From Flavobacterium chilense (GTDB lineage Bacteria; Bacteroidota; Bacteroidia; Flavobacteriales; Flavobacteriaceae), in NCBI RefSeq assembly GCF_001602525.1, contig NZ_LSYT01000002.1:434001-498000 (forward strand): a stretch of DNA of 64,000 bases, given 5' to 3'. The translations under genes were made by a program, and so were the position numbers. The first letter of the stretch is position 1. Each line of letters opens with the position of its first letter. Positions 40,655 through 49,069 of this stretch are shown here, one piece after another. The notes beneath the pieces are model-generated. The model saw only the letters and a list, made by a program, of their open reading frames with translations. It was not told the origin of the DNA and did no database searches.

Positions 40655-42094
40655 TTAAAAAAACCATGTAGCCACAAAAATCGCCGTAATAACACAAATT
40701 AAGTCAACCAAAAGCATGGTGCCCAAAGCATAACGGGTGTTTTTGATGTTTACAGAACCAAAGTAAACAGCAATTACATAAAAAGTACTTTCGGCACTAC
40801 ACTGAAAAATACTGCTCAGTCTAGCTGTTAAAGAATCTGCTCCGAAGGTATTCATAGAATCAATTAAAAATCCTCGGGATCCTGCAGAACTAAAAGGACG
40901 AAGCATTGCTACAGGTAACGCATTTGTGATTTCTTTACTTACTCCCATATTAGAGAAAACAAAGGCAATTCCGTCGCTTATAATTTCAAACAAACCACTG
41001 TTTCTGAACAAAGAAATAGCGACTAACATTCCCAATACATAAGGAAAAATAGTAACACCTGTTTTGACACCATTATTGGCACCTACTACAAAAGTTTCAA
41101 AAACAGTTGTATTGGCATCTGTGAATTTTTTCTCGTGTATGAATGAAAAAATCAGTGTAAAAGCAATAATAGCTATTAATATTAATCCCGAAAGGTTAGA
41201 GGTGAAGTAGTTTTTTCCAATTAAATCCAAATGATTCACGTACATCAATAAACCAACAATTGCAGCGATTAATACCATCAGGGCAATAAGAAGAGAAGCA
41301 CTTTTAAAATTGATTTTTTGTTTAATTCCCACGATTAAAAAAGCTGCAATTGTACCAATGAAAGAAGTAATAATACAAGGCAGCATAACATCAGCAGGAT
41401 TGCTGGCATTTGCAGCAGCTCTATAACCAATAATAGAAGTTGCAATTAAGGTTAAACCTGAAGCGTGAAGACACATAAACATGATTTGGGCATCACTGGC
41501 TTTGTCTTTGTCAGGGTTTATTTCCTGTAAGCTTTCCATGGCTTTAAGACCAAAAGGGGTTGCAGCCGAATCTAATCCCAGAAAATTGGCCGCAAAATTT
41601 AAAGTCATATACGATATAGAAGGGTGATTTTTAGGAATACTAGGAAACACCTTTACAAATACCGGACTCAATGCTTTGGCCAGATTTCCTGATGCGCCTG
41701 AAATAATTAAAAGCTCCATTAATCCGCAAAAGAAAGCCAGATAAGCCATAAGCGGCAAAATTAAATCGAGTAAAGTAGTTTTGCAAGTAGGCAATAAACC
41801 ATCCGATTTTTGTACACCACTAAAAACTTTTACTGTTTTGTTTTTGTAAACATAAGTTGTATCAGCATTTAGTGTGTCACGATTGATAATCATGGTTTGG
41901 TTAGGCGCTTTTTTAATACTGTCCTTGATAAAAGCCGGAAGTTGTTCGATATATTTTTCAGATACTAAAACAGGATCATCTTTCTTACCATTCAAAATAG
42001 AATCAATAGTGTAAGTGTTGGCAGTAAACAAACTGACTACAATAAAGAAAATTGAAGAAATAAAAATAACTAACCAAAATCTGCTTAATACCAT
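40655..42094 (-). CDS. SpmA-SpmB fusion (nucleoside-recognition domain transporter)
   Basis: This 479-residue membrane protein has about ten transmembrane segments. The N-terminal half (to about residue 250) has PLMAYLAFFCGLMELLIISG, then YMTLNFAANFLGLDSAATPF, then MFMCLHASGLTLIATSIIGY, as in SpmA. The C-terminal half has FVVGANNGVKTGVTIFPYVL, then NALPVAMLRPFSSAGSRGFL, then IFQCSAESTFYVIAVYFGSV, as in SpmB. Both belong to the nucleoside-recognition (Gate) superfamily; in sporulating bacteria the two are separate genes. Fused versions are usual in Bacteroidota, where the substrate is unknown. Residues 30-85 form a non-membrane insert after the first helix. Confidence 0.85.
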   Translation of the reverse strand: MVLSRFWLVIFISSIFFIVVSLFTANTYTIDSILNGKKDDPVLVSEKYIEQLPAFIKDSIKKAPNQTMIINRDTLNADTTYVYKNKTVKVFSGVQKSDGLLPTCKTTLLDLILPLMAYLAFFCGLMELLIISGASGNLAKALSPVFVKVFPSIPKNHPSISYMTLNFAANFLGLDSAATPFGLKAMESLQEINPDKDKASDAQIMFMCLHASGLTLIATSIIGYRAAANASNPADVMLPCIITSFIGTIAAFLIVGIKQKINFKSASLLIALMVLIAAIVGLLMYVNHLDLIGKNYFTSNLSGLILIAIIAFTLIFSFIHEKKFTDANTTVFETFVVGANNGVKTGVTIFPYVLGMLVAISLFRNSGLFEIISDGIAFVFSNMGVSKEITNALPVAMLRPFSSAGSRGFLIDSMNTFGADSLTARLSSIFQCSAESTFYVIAVYFGSVNIKNTRYALGTMLLVDLICVITAIFVATWFF

Positions 42095-42203
42095 AATACT
42101 ATTTTTTTGTAAATGTAATTATTTAGCCATAATATGCACAAAGATTTTGCTATTGAAACGAGAAGTATTTCTTAGAAAATGTAATTTTTCATTGAAATTT
42201 AAG

Positions 42204-43277
42204 CTATTCAATAATCACTTTAGTTTCTAAATAGTTCTGAAAAGCGGTGATACCCTCAAACAGAATTTCTTTTTTAGCACTTTCGGTTTCATTAAAAAAC
42301 TGTGTTTCGATTTTAGCATGATCTTTTTTAATGGTCCGTTTCCAGGTTCCGATTACTTTTCCGTTTTCCAGAATAATGGGTTTAAAAATTCCATTATTGG
42401 TAAAAGCTTTAGGTTGATGTTCTGGTAAAATCGAAGCTTCACGTGTTTTGTATGAAATTAAAATCTCATCAAATGCGGGAAGAAAATGTACGCTTTCGCG
42501 GAAGTTATTTTCATTAGTCAACTCATTTCCAAACCAATATTTCTGATCATTAATTTCAATAGAGCTCAATTGCAACTCAATTGCATTAATAGCAATTTTG
42601 CAGATAGTTGGAGGAAAACCGGACCACCACGAAAAGTCAGGTAACGTTGCAGGGCCGTGGCTTTCGAAATAACGCTTCGCTAATTTTGCTAATGCTTCTT
42701 CTTTAGTTAGTTTTGTTTTAGGTTTAGCAACGCGTTCTTCAAGTAAAGCATAAGTTATTTGTTTGCCTTTCATTTTCCCGTTACAAACTAAACCATCCAA
42801 CTCAGCATTCATCATAATGGCGGCACTCAGGAAATCTTCGCCCGATGTTTTTTTTATGTTGAGTTCCTGCATGATTTCATCACGTGTTAAATGCTGATTT
42901 CCGGACAGGAGTTTTTCGATAGCAATATTCAGCTCATCCAGTTTTTTGGCATCATAGCCATATTTTTTGGCGGCAGAAGAAGTGAATTTTTTTACCTGAG
43001 GTGCCGAAAGATCCAACATCCAATAAATATCTTCAGCCGAAACAAAATGCCAGGTTGGCCGCAAAATATGTGTCCGGATGATTTCTGCCGAATTAACAGC
43101 TTCTTCAATCATAGTTTCAGGCGCATCACAACGTGAACCAACTGCCCACTTTGCCATGGCATAATCCTGAGCCTGCATTGCACCAAGATGCTGAACAATT
43201 TCTTGTGGCGAAGCAGGGTTGGGTTTGTACAATTTTTGTGAAACAAGACGATGATGTGAAATTTCCTGATGTGTCAT
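42204..43277 (-). CDS. Winged-helix protein, AlkZ-like DNA glycosylase family (HTH_42)
   Basis: This 357-residue cytosolic protein belongs to the winged-helix DNA-binding family PF06224 (HTH_42). The N-terminus HRLVSQKLYKPNPASPQEIV is followed by HLGAMQAQDYAMAKWAVGSR, with the QxQ motif (M-Q-A-Q-D) of AlkZ-type glycosylases that unhook interstrand crosslinks. Later RTHILRPTWHFVSAEDIYWM is the conserved 'r.W.lRgT.H.v...d' block. The length fits the family. It probably repairs alkylated DNA, though many members are uncharacterised. The gene stands alone 105 bases 5' of the exonuclease-to-SpmAB stretch; no promoter is clear. Confidence 0.75.
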   Translation of the reverse strand: MTHQEISHHRLVSQKLYKPNPASPQEIVQHLGAMQAQDYAMAKWAVGSRCDAPETMIEEAVNSAEIIRTHILRPTWHFVSAEDIYWMLDLSAPQVKKFTSSAAKKYGYDAKKLDELNIAIEKLLSGNQHLTRDEIMQELNIKKTSGEDFLSAAIMMNAELDGLVCNGKMKGKQITYALLEERVAKPKTKLTKEEALAKLAKRYFESHGPATLPDFSWWSGFPPTICKIAINAIELQLSSIEINDQKYWFGNELTNENNFRESVHFLPAFDEILISYKTREASILPEHQPKAFTNNGIFKPIILENGKVIGTWKRTIKKDHAKIETQFFNETESAKKEILFEGITAFQNYLETKVIIE

Positions 43278-43382
43278 AATTATTAAACCATATGAGTTAT
43301 ATAAGTACAGTTAAACTCTGTCTGCCAGATCTCAAAGAAGAAGCTTTGCAACTCTGTACCTTTGCACCTTTGCACCTCAAAA

Positions 43383-44096
43383 TTAAACATGAATGATTTC
43401 CTCTTCGATCAATAAATCTTCACGGCGTAAACGCAGGAAAATCTGTGCGACAGCAATCGTGTCTTTCTCGCAATAGGTTATAATCCGGTCAATATCTTTC
43501 TCGACATAAAAAACATGCGCCACCTGACTGCCGTCGATATCACCTTTTGGAGAAGGAACACCCAGGATTTTTGTTAGTAATTTTAAAGAAGTAAAATGTT
43601 TGTAATCCCCAAACTTCCATAATTCCAGAGTATCCAGATGTGCAATTTCCCAGGGCTTTTTGCCAAATAGATTCAGTTTATCCGGAATCGCAATCTGATT
43701 GATAATCATTCGGCGTGCGATAAACGGAATATCAAATTCTTTTGCGTTATGTCCGCACAAAAGATGTTGTGGCTGATTAAAATGATTGTTTAGCAGGTTG
43801 TTAAAGTCTTTCAGAATCTTTTTTTCTTCTCCAAAAAAAGATGTCACCCTAAAATTTCGAACATCACCTTTTATGGTAAAATAGCCTACAGAAATACAAA
43901 TAATCTTTCCAAATTCAGCCCAGATTCCGGCACGGTCATAAAACTCTTCCGGTGTAAAATCGTCTTTTCGCTGATATTTGGTTTTTAAATCCCACAGCGA
44001 TTGCATTTCTGTATCAAGCAAGTTAAAATTCTCTTCTTCAGGAACAGTTTCTATATCAAGAAAGAGAATGTTATTTAAGTTTATTTTTTCAATCAT
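43383..44096 (-). CDS. 3'-5' exonuclease of the DEDDy (DnaQ-like) type
   Basis: This 237-residue cytosolic enzyme starts MIEKINLNNILFLDIETVPE, with D and E of DxE (exo I) in FLDIETVPEEENF. Exo II is LCGHNAKEFDIPFIARRMI with the D in EFD, and exo III is ITYCEKDTIAVAQIFL with Y-x-x-x-D (DEDDy). It resembles the predicted PolB-like 3'-5' exonucleases of about 240 residues in Bacteroidota. It degrades single-stranded DNA 3' ends, presumably in repair. It lies between the AlkZ-like protein and the alkylguanine methyltransferase, forming a small repair neighbourhood. Confidence 0.85.
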   Translation of the reverse strand: MIEKINLNNILFLDIETVPEEENFNLLDTEMQSLWDLKTKYQRKDDFTPEEFYDRAGIWAEFGKIICISVGYFTIKGDVRNFRVTSFFGEEKKILKDFNNLLNNHFNQPQHLLCGHNAKEFDIPFIARRMIINQIAIPDKLNLFGKKPWEIAHLDTLELWKFGDYKHFTSLKLLTKILGVPSPKGDIDGSQVAHVFYVEKDIDRIITYCEKDTIAVAQIFLRLRREDLLIEEEIIHV

Positions 44097-44143
44097 TATT
44101 TAGACGTCTTAGATTTTTAGACTTGCAAATATTTATAAAGAAT

Positions 44144-44169
44144 AAATCATAAGTAATTACTTATGATTT
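44144..44169. repeat. 26-bp perfect palindrome 5' of the exonuclease gene
   Basis: AAATCATAAGTAA and TTACTTATGATTT form an uninterrupted perfect palindrome between the start of the exonuclease gene and the stop of the alkyltransferase gene. It may be an operator or, if folded in RNA, part of a terminator for the alkyltransferase transcript (T-rich flank on the minus strand). Confidence 0.65.
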
Positions 44170-44225
44170 TGTTTTATAAAACTATGATTTTAATTCGTTA
44201 AATTGGTAGCAAACTTTTTATTTTT

Positions 44226-44702
44226 TCAAAACAAACTCTGCTGTGTGGTTGGATTTTCGTGTTCGATTAACCATTTCTTTCGGGATAAGCCTCCGGCATA
44301 ACCAGTTAAAGAACCATTTGTGCCAATAACGCGATGACAGGGAACCACAATCCATAACGGATTTTTACCATTTGCAGATGCTACAGCACGAATTGCTTTG
44401 ATATCGCCCAGTTTTTTGGTTTGATCCATATAGCTAACTGTTTTTCCGTATGGAATTTCGAGTAAAGATTTCCATACTTTTTGCTGAAATTCAGTTCCTT
44501 TTGGATTTAGCTTTAAATCGAAATCGGTTCGTTTTCCTTCAAAATATTCTTCAAGTTGCAAAACAGCTTCTTTTAAAACTTCCGGAACTATTGAAGAAAC
44601 TTCATTGGTACCAACATCAGAAACTGAAATTACTGCAATACCATCTTCGTCTCCAACAATTTTGGTGATTCCTAAAGGTGAATTAATGAATACTGTTTCC
44701 AT
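44226..44702 (-). CDS. Methylated-DNA-protein cysteine methyltransferase
   Basis: This 158-residue cytosolic suicide enzyme moves alkyl groups from O6-alkylguanine to its own cysteine. The active site is IVVPCHRVIG with acceptor Cys in PCHRV, followed by SLTGYAGGLSRKKWLIEHE. The upstream FQQKVWKSLLEIPYGKTVSY block is the conserved DNA-binding helix. The length of 158 is typical of the Ogt type. It lies near an AlkZ-like glycosylase and an exonuclease, all on the same strand but with separate promoters apparently. It protects against alkylation damage. Confidence 0.9.
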   Translation of the reverse strand: METVFINSPLGITKIVGDEDGIAVISVSDVGTNEVSSIVPEVLKEAVLQLEEYFEGKRTDFDLKLNPKGTEFQQKVWKSLLEIPYGKTVSYMDQTKKLGDIKAIRAVASANGKNPLWIVVPCHRVIGTNGSLTGYAGGLSRKKWLIEHENPTTQQSLF

Positions 44703-44799
44703 AGTTTTTTAACCGCAAAAGCGTAAAGGTTTATCGCAAAGTTCGCAATTTTATTTAAACCATATCAGTAATTTAAGTTTTTACTTTGCTAACGTTATT

Positions 44800-44822
44800 G
44801 TCACCCTGAGTGAAGTCGAAGG
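44800..44822 (+). repeat. Dispersed repeat of the GTCACCCTGAGTGAAGTCGA type
   Basis: Same sequence family as the intragenic copy at 45536-45560 and the inverted pair at 63417-63489. It lies in the gap between the alkyltransferase gene and the NAD(P)-binding gene. Confidence 0.65.
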
Positions 44823-44869
44823 CTTATAAAAACGAAAAGAACGTCGTTTAATCTTTGATTTTTAAAATA

Positions 44870-45706
44870 TTAGTAATCTTTCAGATTAAACGTGTAATTT
44901 AAAAAGTTTTCAATCTTTTCGCCTGAAATTACCTTTTTAATATTCGACTTCTCAATACTGAATCTTGGTAAAATTAAATTCAGTTCATTGGCTTTTTGTG
45001 TATAATATTCCTCTCTGGTTGGATGAAAAGGGGCAACAGCATTAAAAACTTCGTTCCATTTTGATTGACTAATTATTTCCTGAATTATTTCGATACAATC
45101 GTTTTGATGAATTAAGTTTATGGGAGCATCCGGATTTTCGAGGTTTTCTTTTCCGGCCAGAAACTTTATCGGATGACGATCTTCACCAATCAATCCGCCG
45201 AAACGTAAAATTGTCGTTTCGAAATTTTGGTTTTTTTGTAAAACAGCTTCCGCTAAAAGCAATTGTTTACCACTTTCTGTTTCAGGATTTGGAAGTGTTT
45301 CTTCCGTAATCGTTCCGTTTTCATCACCGTAAACAGAAGTTGAACTCGCAAAAAGAACTTTCTTTACCGTTGATTTTTCTATAAACGGAATTAGATTTTC
45401 AATTTTTTCGACGAAAATTTTTCTTAAAGAATCTCCATTATCACCTCGCAGTTTAGGCGGAATATCAATGATGAGGATTTCGCTTTCCTGTAAAAAGGAG
45501 TTTATACTTTCTGAAACACTTTCGCTTTCAAACATTCCTTCGACTTCGCTCAGGATGACAATAAACGGATTTATTCCGCTATTTTCTAAAGTGGAAAGTT
45601 TGTTTTGTGAAGTTGTTGAGCCGTTTATTGAATATCCTTTTTGGATTAATTTTTTCGCCAAAGGAAATCCAAGCCATCCACAACCTAATATGCTTATTTG
45701 AGTCAT
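44870..45706 (-). CDS. NAD(P)-binding epimerase/dehydratase-like protein with repeat insertion
   Basis: This 278-residue cytosolic protein begins with the Rossmann motif MTQISILGCGWLGFPLAKKL (G-x-G-x-x-G) and has VLFASSTSVYGDENGTITEE, the extended-SDR Ser/Tyr block, then LRFGGLIGEDRHPIKFLAG and INLIHQNDCIEIIQEIIS. It resembles the YeeZ-type SDR family. Residues NPFIVILSEVEGMFESE are encoded by a copy of the dispersed repeat (45536-45560) that elsewhere lies outside genes. This adds a loop between the second strand and helix. The length is otherwise normal, so the insert is probably tolerated. The substrate is unknown. Confidence 0.8.
   Translation of the reverse strand: MTQISILGCGWLGFPLAKKLIQKGYSINGSTTSQNKLSTLENSGINPFIVILSEVEGMFESESVSESINSFLQESEILIIDIPPKLRGDNGDSLRKIFVEKIENLIPFIEKSTVKKVLFASSTSVYGDENGTITEETLPNPETESGKQLLLAEAVLQKNQNFETTILRFGGLIGEDRHPIKFLAGKENLENPDAPINLIHQNDCIEIIQEIISQSKWNEVFNAVAPFHPTREEYYTQKANELNLILPRFSIEKSNIKKVISGEKIENFLNYTFNLKDY
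45536..45560 (-). repeat. Intragenic copy of the dispersed CCTGAGCGAAGTCGAAGG repeat
   Basis: Read on the minus strand it is TGTCATCCTGAGCGAAGTCG followed by AAGGA, coding for VILSEVEG within the gene at 44870-45706. Copies at 44800 and 63417 are intergenic. Confidence 0.75.
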
Positions 45707-45811
45707 TTGTTTTTAAGGTTCAGAGAAGCAAAGGCTCAAAGTGACAAAGGGAAAGTTATACTTAATAAAACTTTTTCTTTGCTTCTTCGTGACTTTGCGA
45801 GATTAAATTAT

Positions 45812-46261
45812 TTACAAATCTAATGTAAATCGAACTTTGTCTTTCCCTTTTCCGCCAATTCTGTTGTAGAATTTAATGGCTCTTTCGTTAAACTGTGGCG
45901 TCTGCCATTGAATGTTAATGCAGTTTTGCTCTTTTCCAATTTGTTTCAGTTTTTCGATTAAGATCTCACCAATTCCAAAACTTCTGGCTTCTTCCTCCAG
46001 AAACAAACAATCCATATAGATAAATGTTGCTGCATCCCAGGTCGAAAAATCAAAAGTATAAGAAACATAACCTATGATAGTTTCTTTTGTGGCAACTACT
46101 AAACAGTACAATTTTGGATTTTCATTAAATAATGCTTTTTTAAGTGCTTCTTCTTTTCCGATAGGAGAATAATCAGCTTTTTCAAATTCGGCATGTTTCT
46201 CACATAAAACAACCAGTTTAGGCAAGTCGGTTATTTCGCAATTTCTTATTGAATATTCCAT
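45812..46261 (-). CDS. GNAT N-acetyltransferase
   Basis: This 149-residue cytosolic protein has the GNAT layout: MEYSIRNCEITDLPKLVVLC at the start, a strand YCLVVATKETIIGYVSYTF, then FIYMDCLFLEEEARSFGIG with the acetyl-CoA loop (R-S-F-G-I-G), then LKQIGKEQNCINIQWQTPQF and FYNRIGGKGKDKVRF. The substrate is unknown; GNAT enzymes acetylate amines or antibiotics. Its start overlaps the stop of the LysR gene by 16 bases, so the two are translationally linked; it may be part of the same function as the regulator. Confidence 0.85.
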   Translation of the reverse strand: MEYSIRNCEITDLPKLVVLCEKHAEFEKADYSPIGKEEALKKALFNENPKLYCLVVATKETIIGYVSYTFDFSTWDAATFIYMDCLFLEEEARSFGIGEILIEKLKQIGKEQNCINIQWQTPQFNERAIKFYNRIGGKGKDKVRFTLDL

Positions 46262-47148
46262 TGCAGGTTGATTTCGTTTTGTAAAAAAGTGATAAAATGA
46301 TAAAAGTAATCGGGATAGGTCTGATTCTCGCGAATGGCGATAAAATGTTTTCTTTTCAATCCGTTTTTCCCAATTTTAATGGCTTTAATAGGACTGGTTT
46401 TCAAATGTGGTAATAATGCCCATTTTGCCATCGACATTACGCCCATATCGGCTTTGACCATTTCGAGAGAAGCTTCTGTTAAAGGTAATGGCGTAATTTT
46501 TTTGGGTGTTACTTTGGCTGGAGCCAAAAGAAACTGATGAATCGTAACTGTTTCCATCGGAAGAGAATGAATCAGTAAATGTTCGTTGACAAAATCTTCG
46601 GCAACAACATATTTTTTATTTGCCCAGGCATGATTTTCAGAGACCACCATAACCATTTCATCCTGAAAAAGTTCAATATACTTGATGTTATTGTCTTTGA
46701 TCTGATCGCTGATAATCGCAATATCAATTACATTTTCGAGTAATTTTTGTAACGGAATATGAGTGGCTTCGGTCATAATTTTCAACTCGACATTGGGATA
46801 TAAAAGATGAAATTGTTTTAAAACCGGTGGCAGCCAGTGATAACTCGAGAAACATTCTGTACTAATTCTGATTTCGCCGTGTTCTCCATAAACCATTTGT
46901 TTAATCTGAGATTGGGTTTGTGTAAGTTTATCCAGAATTTCATTAGCAAGTTCATAGATTTTTTCTCCGGCTTTCGTCAGAATCAGTTTTTTGTTTGTTC
47001 TCAGAAAAATGGCAGTTCCCAATTGGTATTCGGCTTCTTTGAGCTGGTGGCTCAATGCTGATTGTGTCAAATGCAATTTGTCTATCGCTTTGGTGATGCT
47101 TCCTTCTTCAACAATTGCTTTTATTAATCGTAAATGACGTATTTCCAT
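46246..47148 (-). CDS. LysR-family transcriptional regulator
   Basis: This 300-residue regulator has the N-terminal winged helix MEIRHLRLIKAIVEEGSITK, then LHLTQSALSHQLKEAEYQLG, with the helix-turn-helix, and a linker IYELANEILDKLTQTQSQIK. The effector domain follows (about 90-295, GEIRISTECFSSYHWLPPVL, then DEMVMVVSENHAW). It is cytosolic. It is divergent from the rhodanese gene with a 149-base spacer, the typical position of a LysR target, and overlaps the downstream GNAT gene by 16 bases. The effector is unknown; MetR/CysB-type regulation of sulfur metabolism is conceivable given the rhodanese. Confidence 0.88.
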   Translation of the reverse strand: MEIRHLRLIKAIVEEGSITKAIDKLHLTQSALSHQLKEAEYQLGTAIFLRTNKKLILTKAGEKIYELANEILDKLTQTQSQIKQMVYGEHGEIRISTECFSSYHWLPPVLKQFHLLYPNVELKIMTEATHIPLQKLLENVIDIAIISDQIKDNNIKYIELFQDEMVMVVSENHAWANKKYVVAEDFVNEHLLIHSLPMETVTIHQFLLAPAKVTPKKITPLPLTEASLEMVKADMGVMSMAKWALLPHLKTSPIKAIKIGKNGLKRKHFIAIRENQTYPDYFYHFITFLQNEINLQWNIQ

Positions 47149-47260
47149 TTTTTCTGGGAATTAGAAATACAAAGTAACAACATTTTAGAATGGTTTTTCT
47201 ATGAAAAAAAGTAATCGGATTGATGAATTCTTTTCGTTTTTATGCGAAATGGTGTTGAAT

Positions 47261-47268
47261 TACTTTTG
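47261..47268 (+). promoter_or_regulatory. -7 element TACTTTTG for the rhodanese gene
   Basis: TACTTTTG fits TAnnTTTG and lies 29 bases before the ATG. The 149-base spacer also carries a near-match CAAAGTAA (TTACTTTG on the minus strand, 47170-47177) for the LysR gene. No clear -33 element. Confidence 0.5.
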
Positions 47269-47297
47269 GAAAATAAAACTTTAAAACCGGAATTAAA

Positions 47298-47693
47298 ATG
47301 GAAGCACAGATTAAATACTATGAAAATAAATTAGCCTTCGAAATGGATCCGTCTGATTTGTTTGATGCACTGAACAACGGAGAAAAAGTGATCGTAATTG
47401 ATGCCCGAAAAGCATTTGGTTTTGAAGCAGAACATATCCCGACAGCGATTAATATTCCGCATCGTGAAATGACATCAGAAAGTACCCAACATTTGGACAA
47501 AGAGGTTTTGTATGTTACCTATTGTGACGGAATTGGTTGTAATGCCTCAACAAAAGGTGCGCTGAATATGACGAAACTTGGATTTAAGGTGAAAGAATTA
47601 ATTGGAGGAATCGAGTGGTGGAAGTTTGATGGTTATGCAACCGAAGGGACAAACGGAATAAAAGCAGGATTGAAAATTGAATGTGCCTGTTAA
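47298..47693 (+). CDS. Rhodanese-domain protein
   Basis: This 131-residue cytosolic protein has a single rhodanese domain: VIVIDARKAFGFEAEHIPTA, then INIPHREMTSEST, then LYVTYCDGIGCNASTKGALN with the active-site Cys in YC-D-G-I-G-C, then LGFKVKELIGGIEWWKFDGY. A C-terminal GLKIECAC adds two more cysteines. It transfers sulfane sulfur or acts as a persulfide carrier. The LysR regulator is divergent, 149 bases away, and may control it. A terminator follows. Confidence 0.9.
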   Translation: MEAQIKYYENKLAFEMDPSDLFDALNNGEKVIVIDARKAFGFEAEHIPTAINIPHREMTSESTQHLDKEVLYVTYCDGIGCNASTKGALNMTKLGFKVKELIGGIEWWKFDGYATEGTNGIKAGLKIECAC

Positions 47694-47700
47694 AGAAAAA

Positions 47701-47728
47701 GGGCAAACTTTAATACAAAAGTTTGCCC
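47701..47728. terminator. Bidirectional terminator between convergent genes
   Basis: GGGCAAACTTT-AATACA-AAAGTTTGCCC is a perfect 11-bp stem between the rhodanese gene (plus) and the SRPBCC gene (minus). A-rich on one side, T-rich on the other. Confidence 0.85.
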
Positions 47729-47739
47729 TAAATTATATT

Positions 47740-48159
47740 TTAAGATTCAATCAGGGTTTTTAAAGCCTGTATAATTGGATTTTCTTCGCCTTGAGGTTCT
47801 TCCTGAACTGCTCCCGGACGATTATCTTCCTGAATTATTTCCAGTTTAACTTTGTTATTTTCTTCAGATAAAACATAACTCATAATGAAATAATTCTCAG
47901 GTTTGTCTTCTAATTCCGGTCTTGGAAAAAACAATGAATATTTGACTTTCTGGTTCGGAATAACTTCAAGTACAGTTCCCCATTGTTCAAAAACCTGACC
48001 TTCCCATTCATTTCGAAACCGTATTTCACTGCCGGTTTTCCAATTTGTAATTAAATCACTTCCATATTGCCATTGTTTGACTAATTCTGGTTGTGTTAGT
48101 GTGTTCCAAACTTTTTCTATTGGAGCGTTCAATAATACGGTAGAAATATTTGTTGCCAT
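47740..48159 (-). CDS. SRPBCC/AHSA1-like protein
   Basis: This 139-residue cytosolic protein has the SRPBCC (START-like, AHSA1 type) pattern: VLLNAPIEKVWNTLTQPELV, then KQWQYGSDLITNWKTGSEIR, then WGTVLEVIPNQKVKYSLFFP, and ENPIIQALKTLIES. It would bind a hydrophobic ligand in a deep pocket. No enzymatic role is implied. It follows the TPR-protein gene with a 1-base gap and is the last gene of the minus-strand unit before the terminator. Confidence 0.85.
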   Translation of the reverse strand: MATNISTVLLNAPIEKVWNTLTQPELVKQWQYGSDLITNWKTGSEIRFRNEWEGQVFEQWGTVLEVIPNQKVKYSLFFPRPELEDKPENYFIMSYVLSEENNKVKLEIIQEDNRPGAVQEEPQGEENPIIQALKTLIES

Positions 48160-48160
48160 T

Positions 48161-49027
48161 TTATTCTATATTTATATTGTTCTCTGCTGCAATTTTTCTG
48201 AAGATTTCTTCTTTGTTTTCTTTCTTCATTTTTTGATAAATAGCGCCCATTAAGGTTTCAGTATCTTTTGCATAATCTGATTTGTCAATGGTATAAATTC
48301 GGTGTGCCTTAAAAATCTGATCCAGTGCTTTTTCATCTTCGTTGAGAGCCATGTAATTTTTTCCGACTCCAAAATAGCCTTCGGCATTATTAGGCTGATA
48401 TTTTATGAGTTTCTCATAATATTCAATCGCTGTTTTATAATCTGATTTTAGGGTGTAAACCACGCCAATATTCATTAAGGCATATTCGCCTTCCGGATAT
48501 ACATCCAAAGATTTTTTATAAAATTTTATCGCGTTATCATAATCTTCCAGTTGTCTGTAACAAACAGCAATATCATCAAGTGCCAAAACAAAGTTTGGGT
48601 CTTGGTTTAATGACAATTGCAAGCCTTCGATAGCGAGTTTGTACTTTTTATCACGCATAAAATCTTTTGCAATTATATAAGAGTTTTGCGCATTTTTATT
48701 TTTAGAATCGGCATAAAAAACATCTGATCTGCTTTCTGGTGCTTTAGGCAGAACCTGCGGGCAGGTTTTGCTCACTGCTTCGTCTGATTTTTGAAGCAGG
48801 CTTTTTATTCCTTCAACCGTATTAATTCCTTCTCTAACCTTGGCATCTTTATCAGTCATAATAACCTCAGTCATAGAATTGGTGAGGCAATCTCTATATA
48901 TCGTTTCGGTTATGTCTTTACTTTTTTGCAGGCAACCGCAAGTTTTCTTTGCTATTTTTTCTTCTAAGGTTTGACTATTAGCATTGAAAAAGCTTACAAT
49001 GGTTAAAAGCAGAAATGTTTTTTTCAT
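48161..49027 (-). CDS. Secreted TPR-repeat protein
   Basis: This 288-residue protein has a signal peptide (MKKTFLLLTIVSFFNANSQ) and a Cys-rich N-terminal region (KKTCGCLQKSKDIT, then YRDCLTNS). From about residue 120 TPR units follow: YKLAIEGLQLSLNQDPNFVL, then YDNAIKFYKKSLDVYPEGEY, then YKTAIEYYEKLIKYQPNNAE, then DEKALDQIFKAHRIY. They form a superhelix for protein binding. It is probably periplasmic. It starts 42 bases after the M28 peptidase gene stops and leads into the SRPBCC gene. The partner is unknown. Confidence 0.85.
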   Translation of the reverse strand: MKKTFLLLTIVSFFNANSQTLEEKIAKKTCGCLQKSKDITETIYRDCLTNSMTEVIMTDKDAKVREGINTVEGIKSLLQKSDEAVSKTCPQVLPKAPESRSDVFYADSKNKNAQNSYIIAKDFMRDKKYKLAIEGLQLSLNQDPNFVLALDDIAVCYRQLEDYDNAIKFYKKSLDVYPEGEYALMNIGVVYTLKSDYKTAIEYYEKLIKYQPNNAEGYFGVGKNYMALNEDEKALDQIFKAHRIYTIDKSDYAKDTETLMGAIYQKMKKENKEEIFRKIAAENNINIE

Positions 49028-49069
49028 AATGAGTTGGTCTGGTTAGAACGGGTCTTTTTTGAAATGTTG

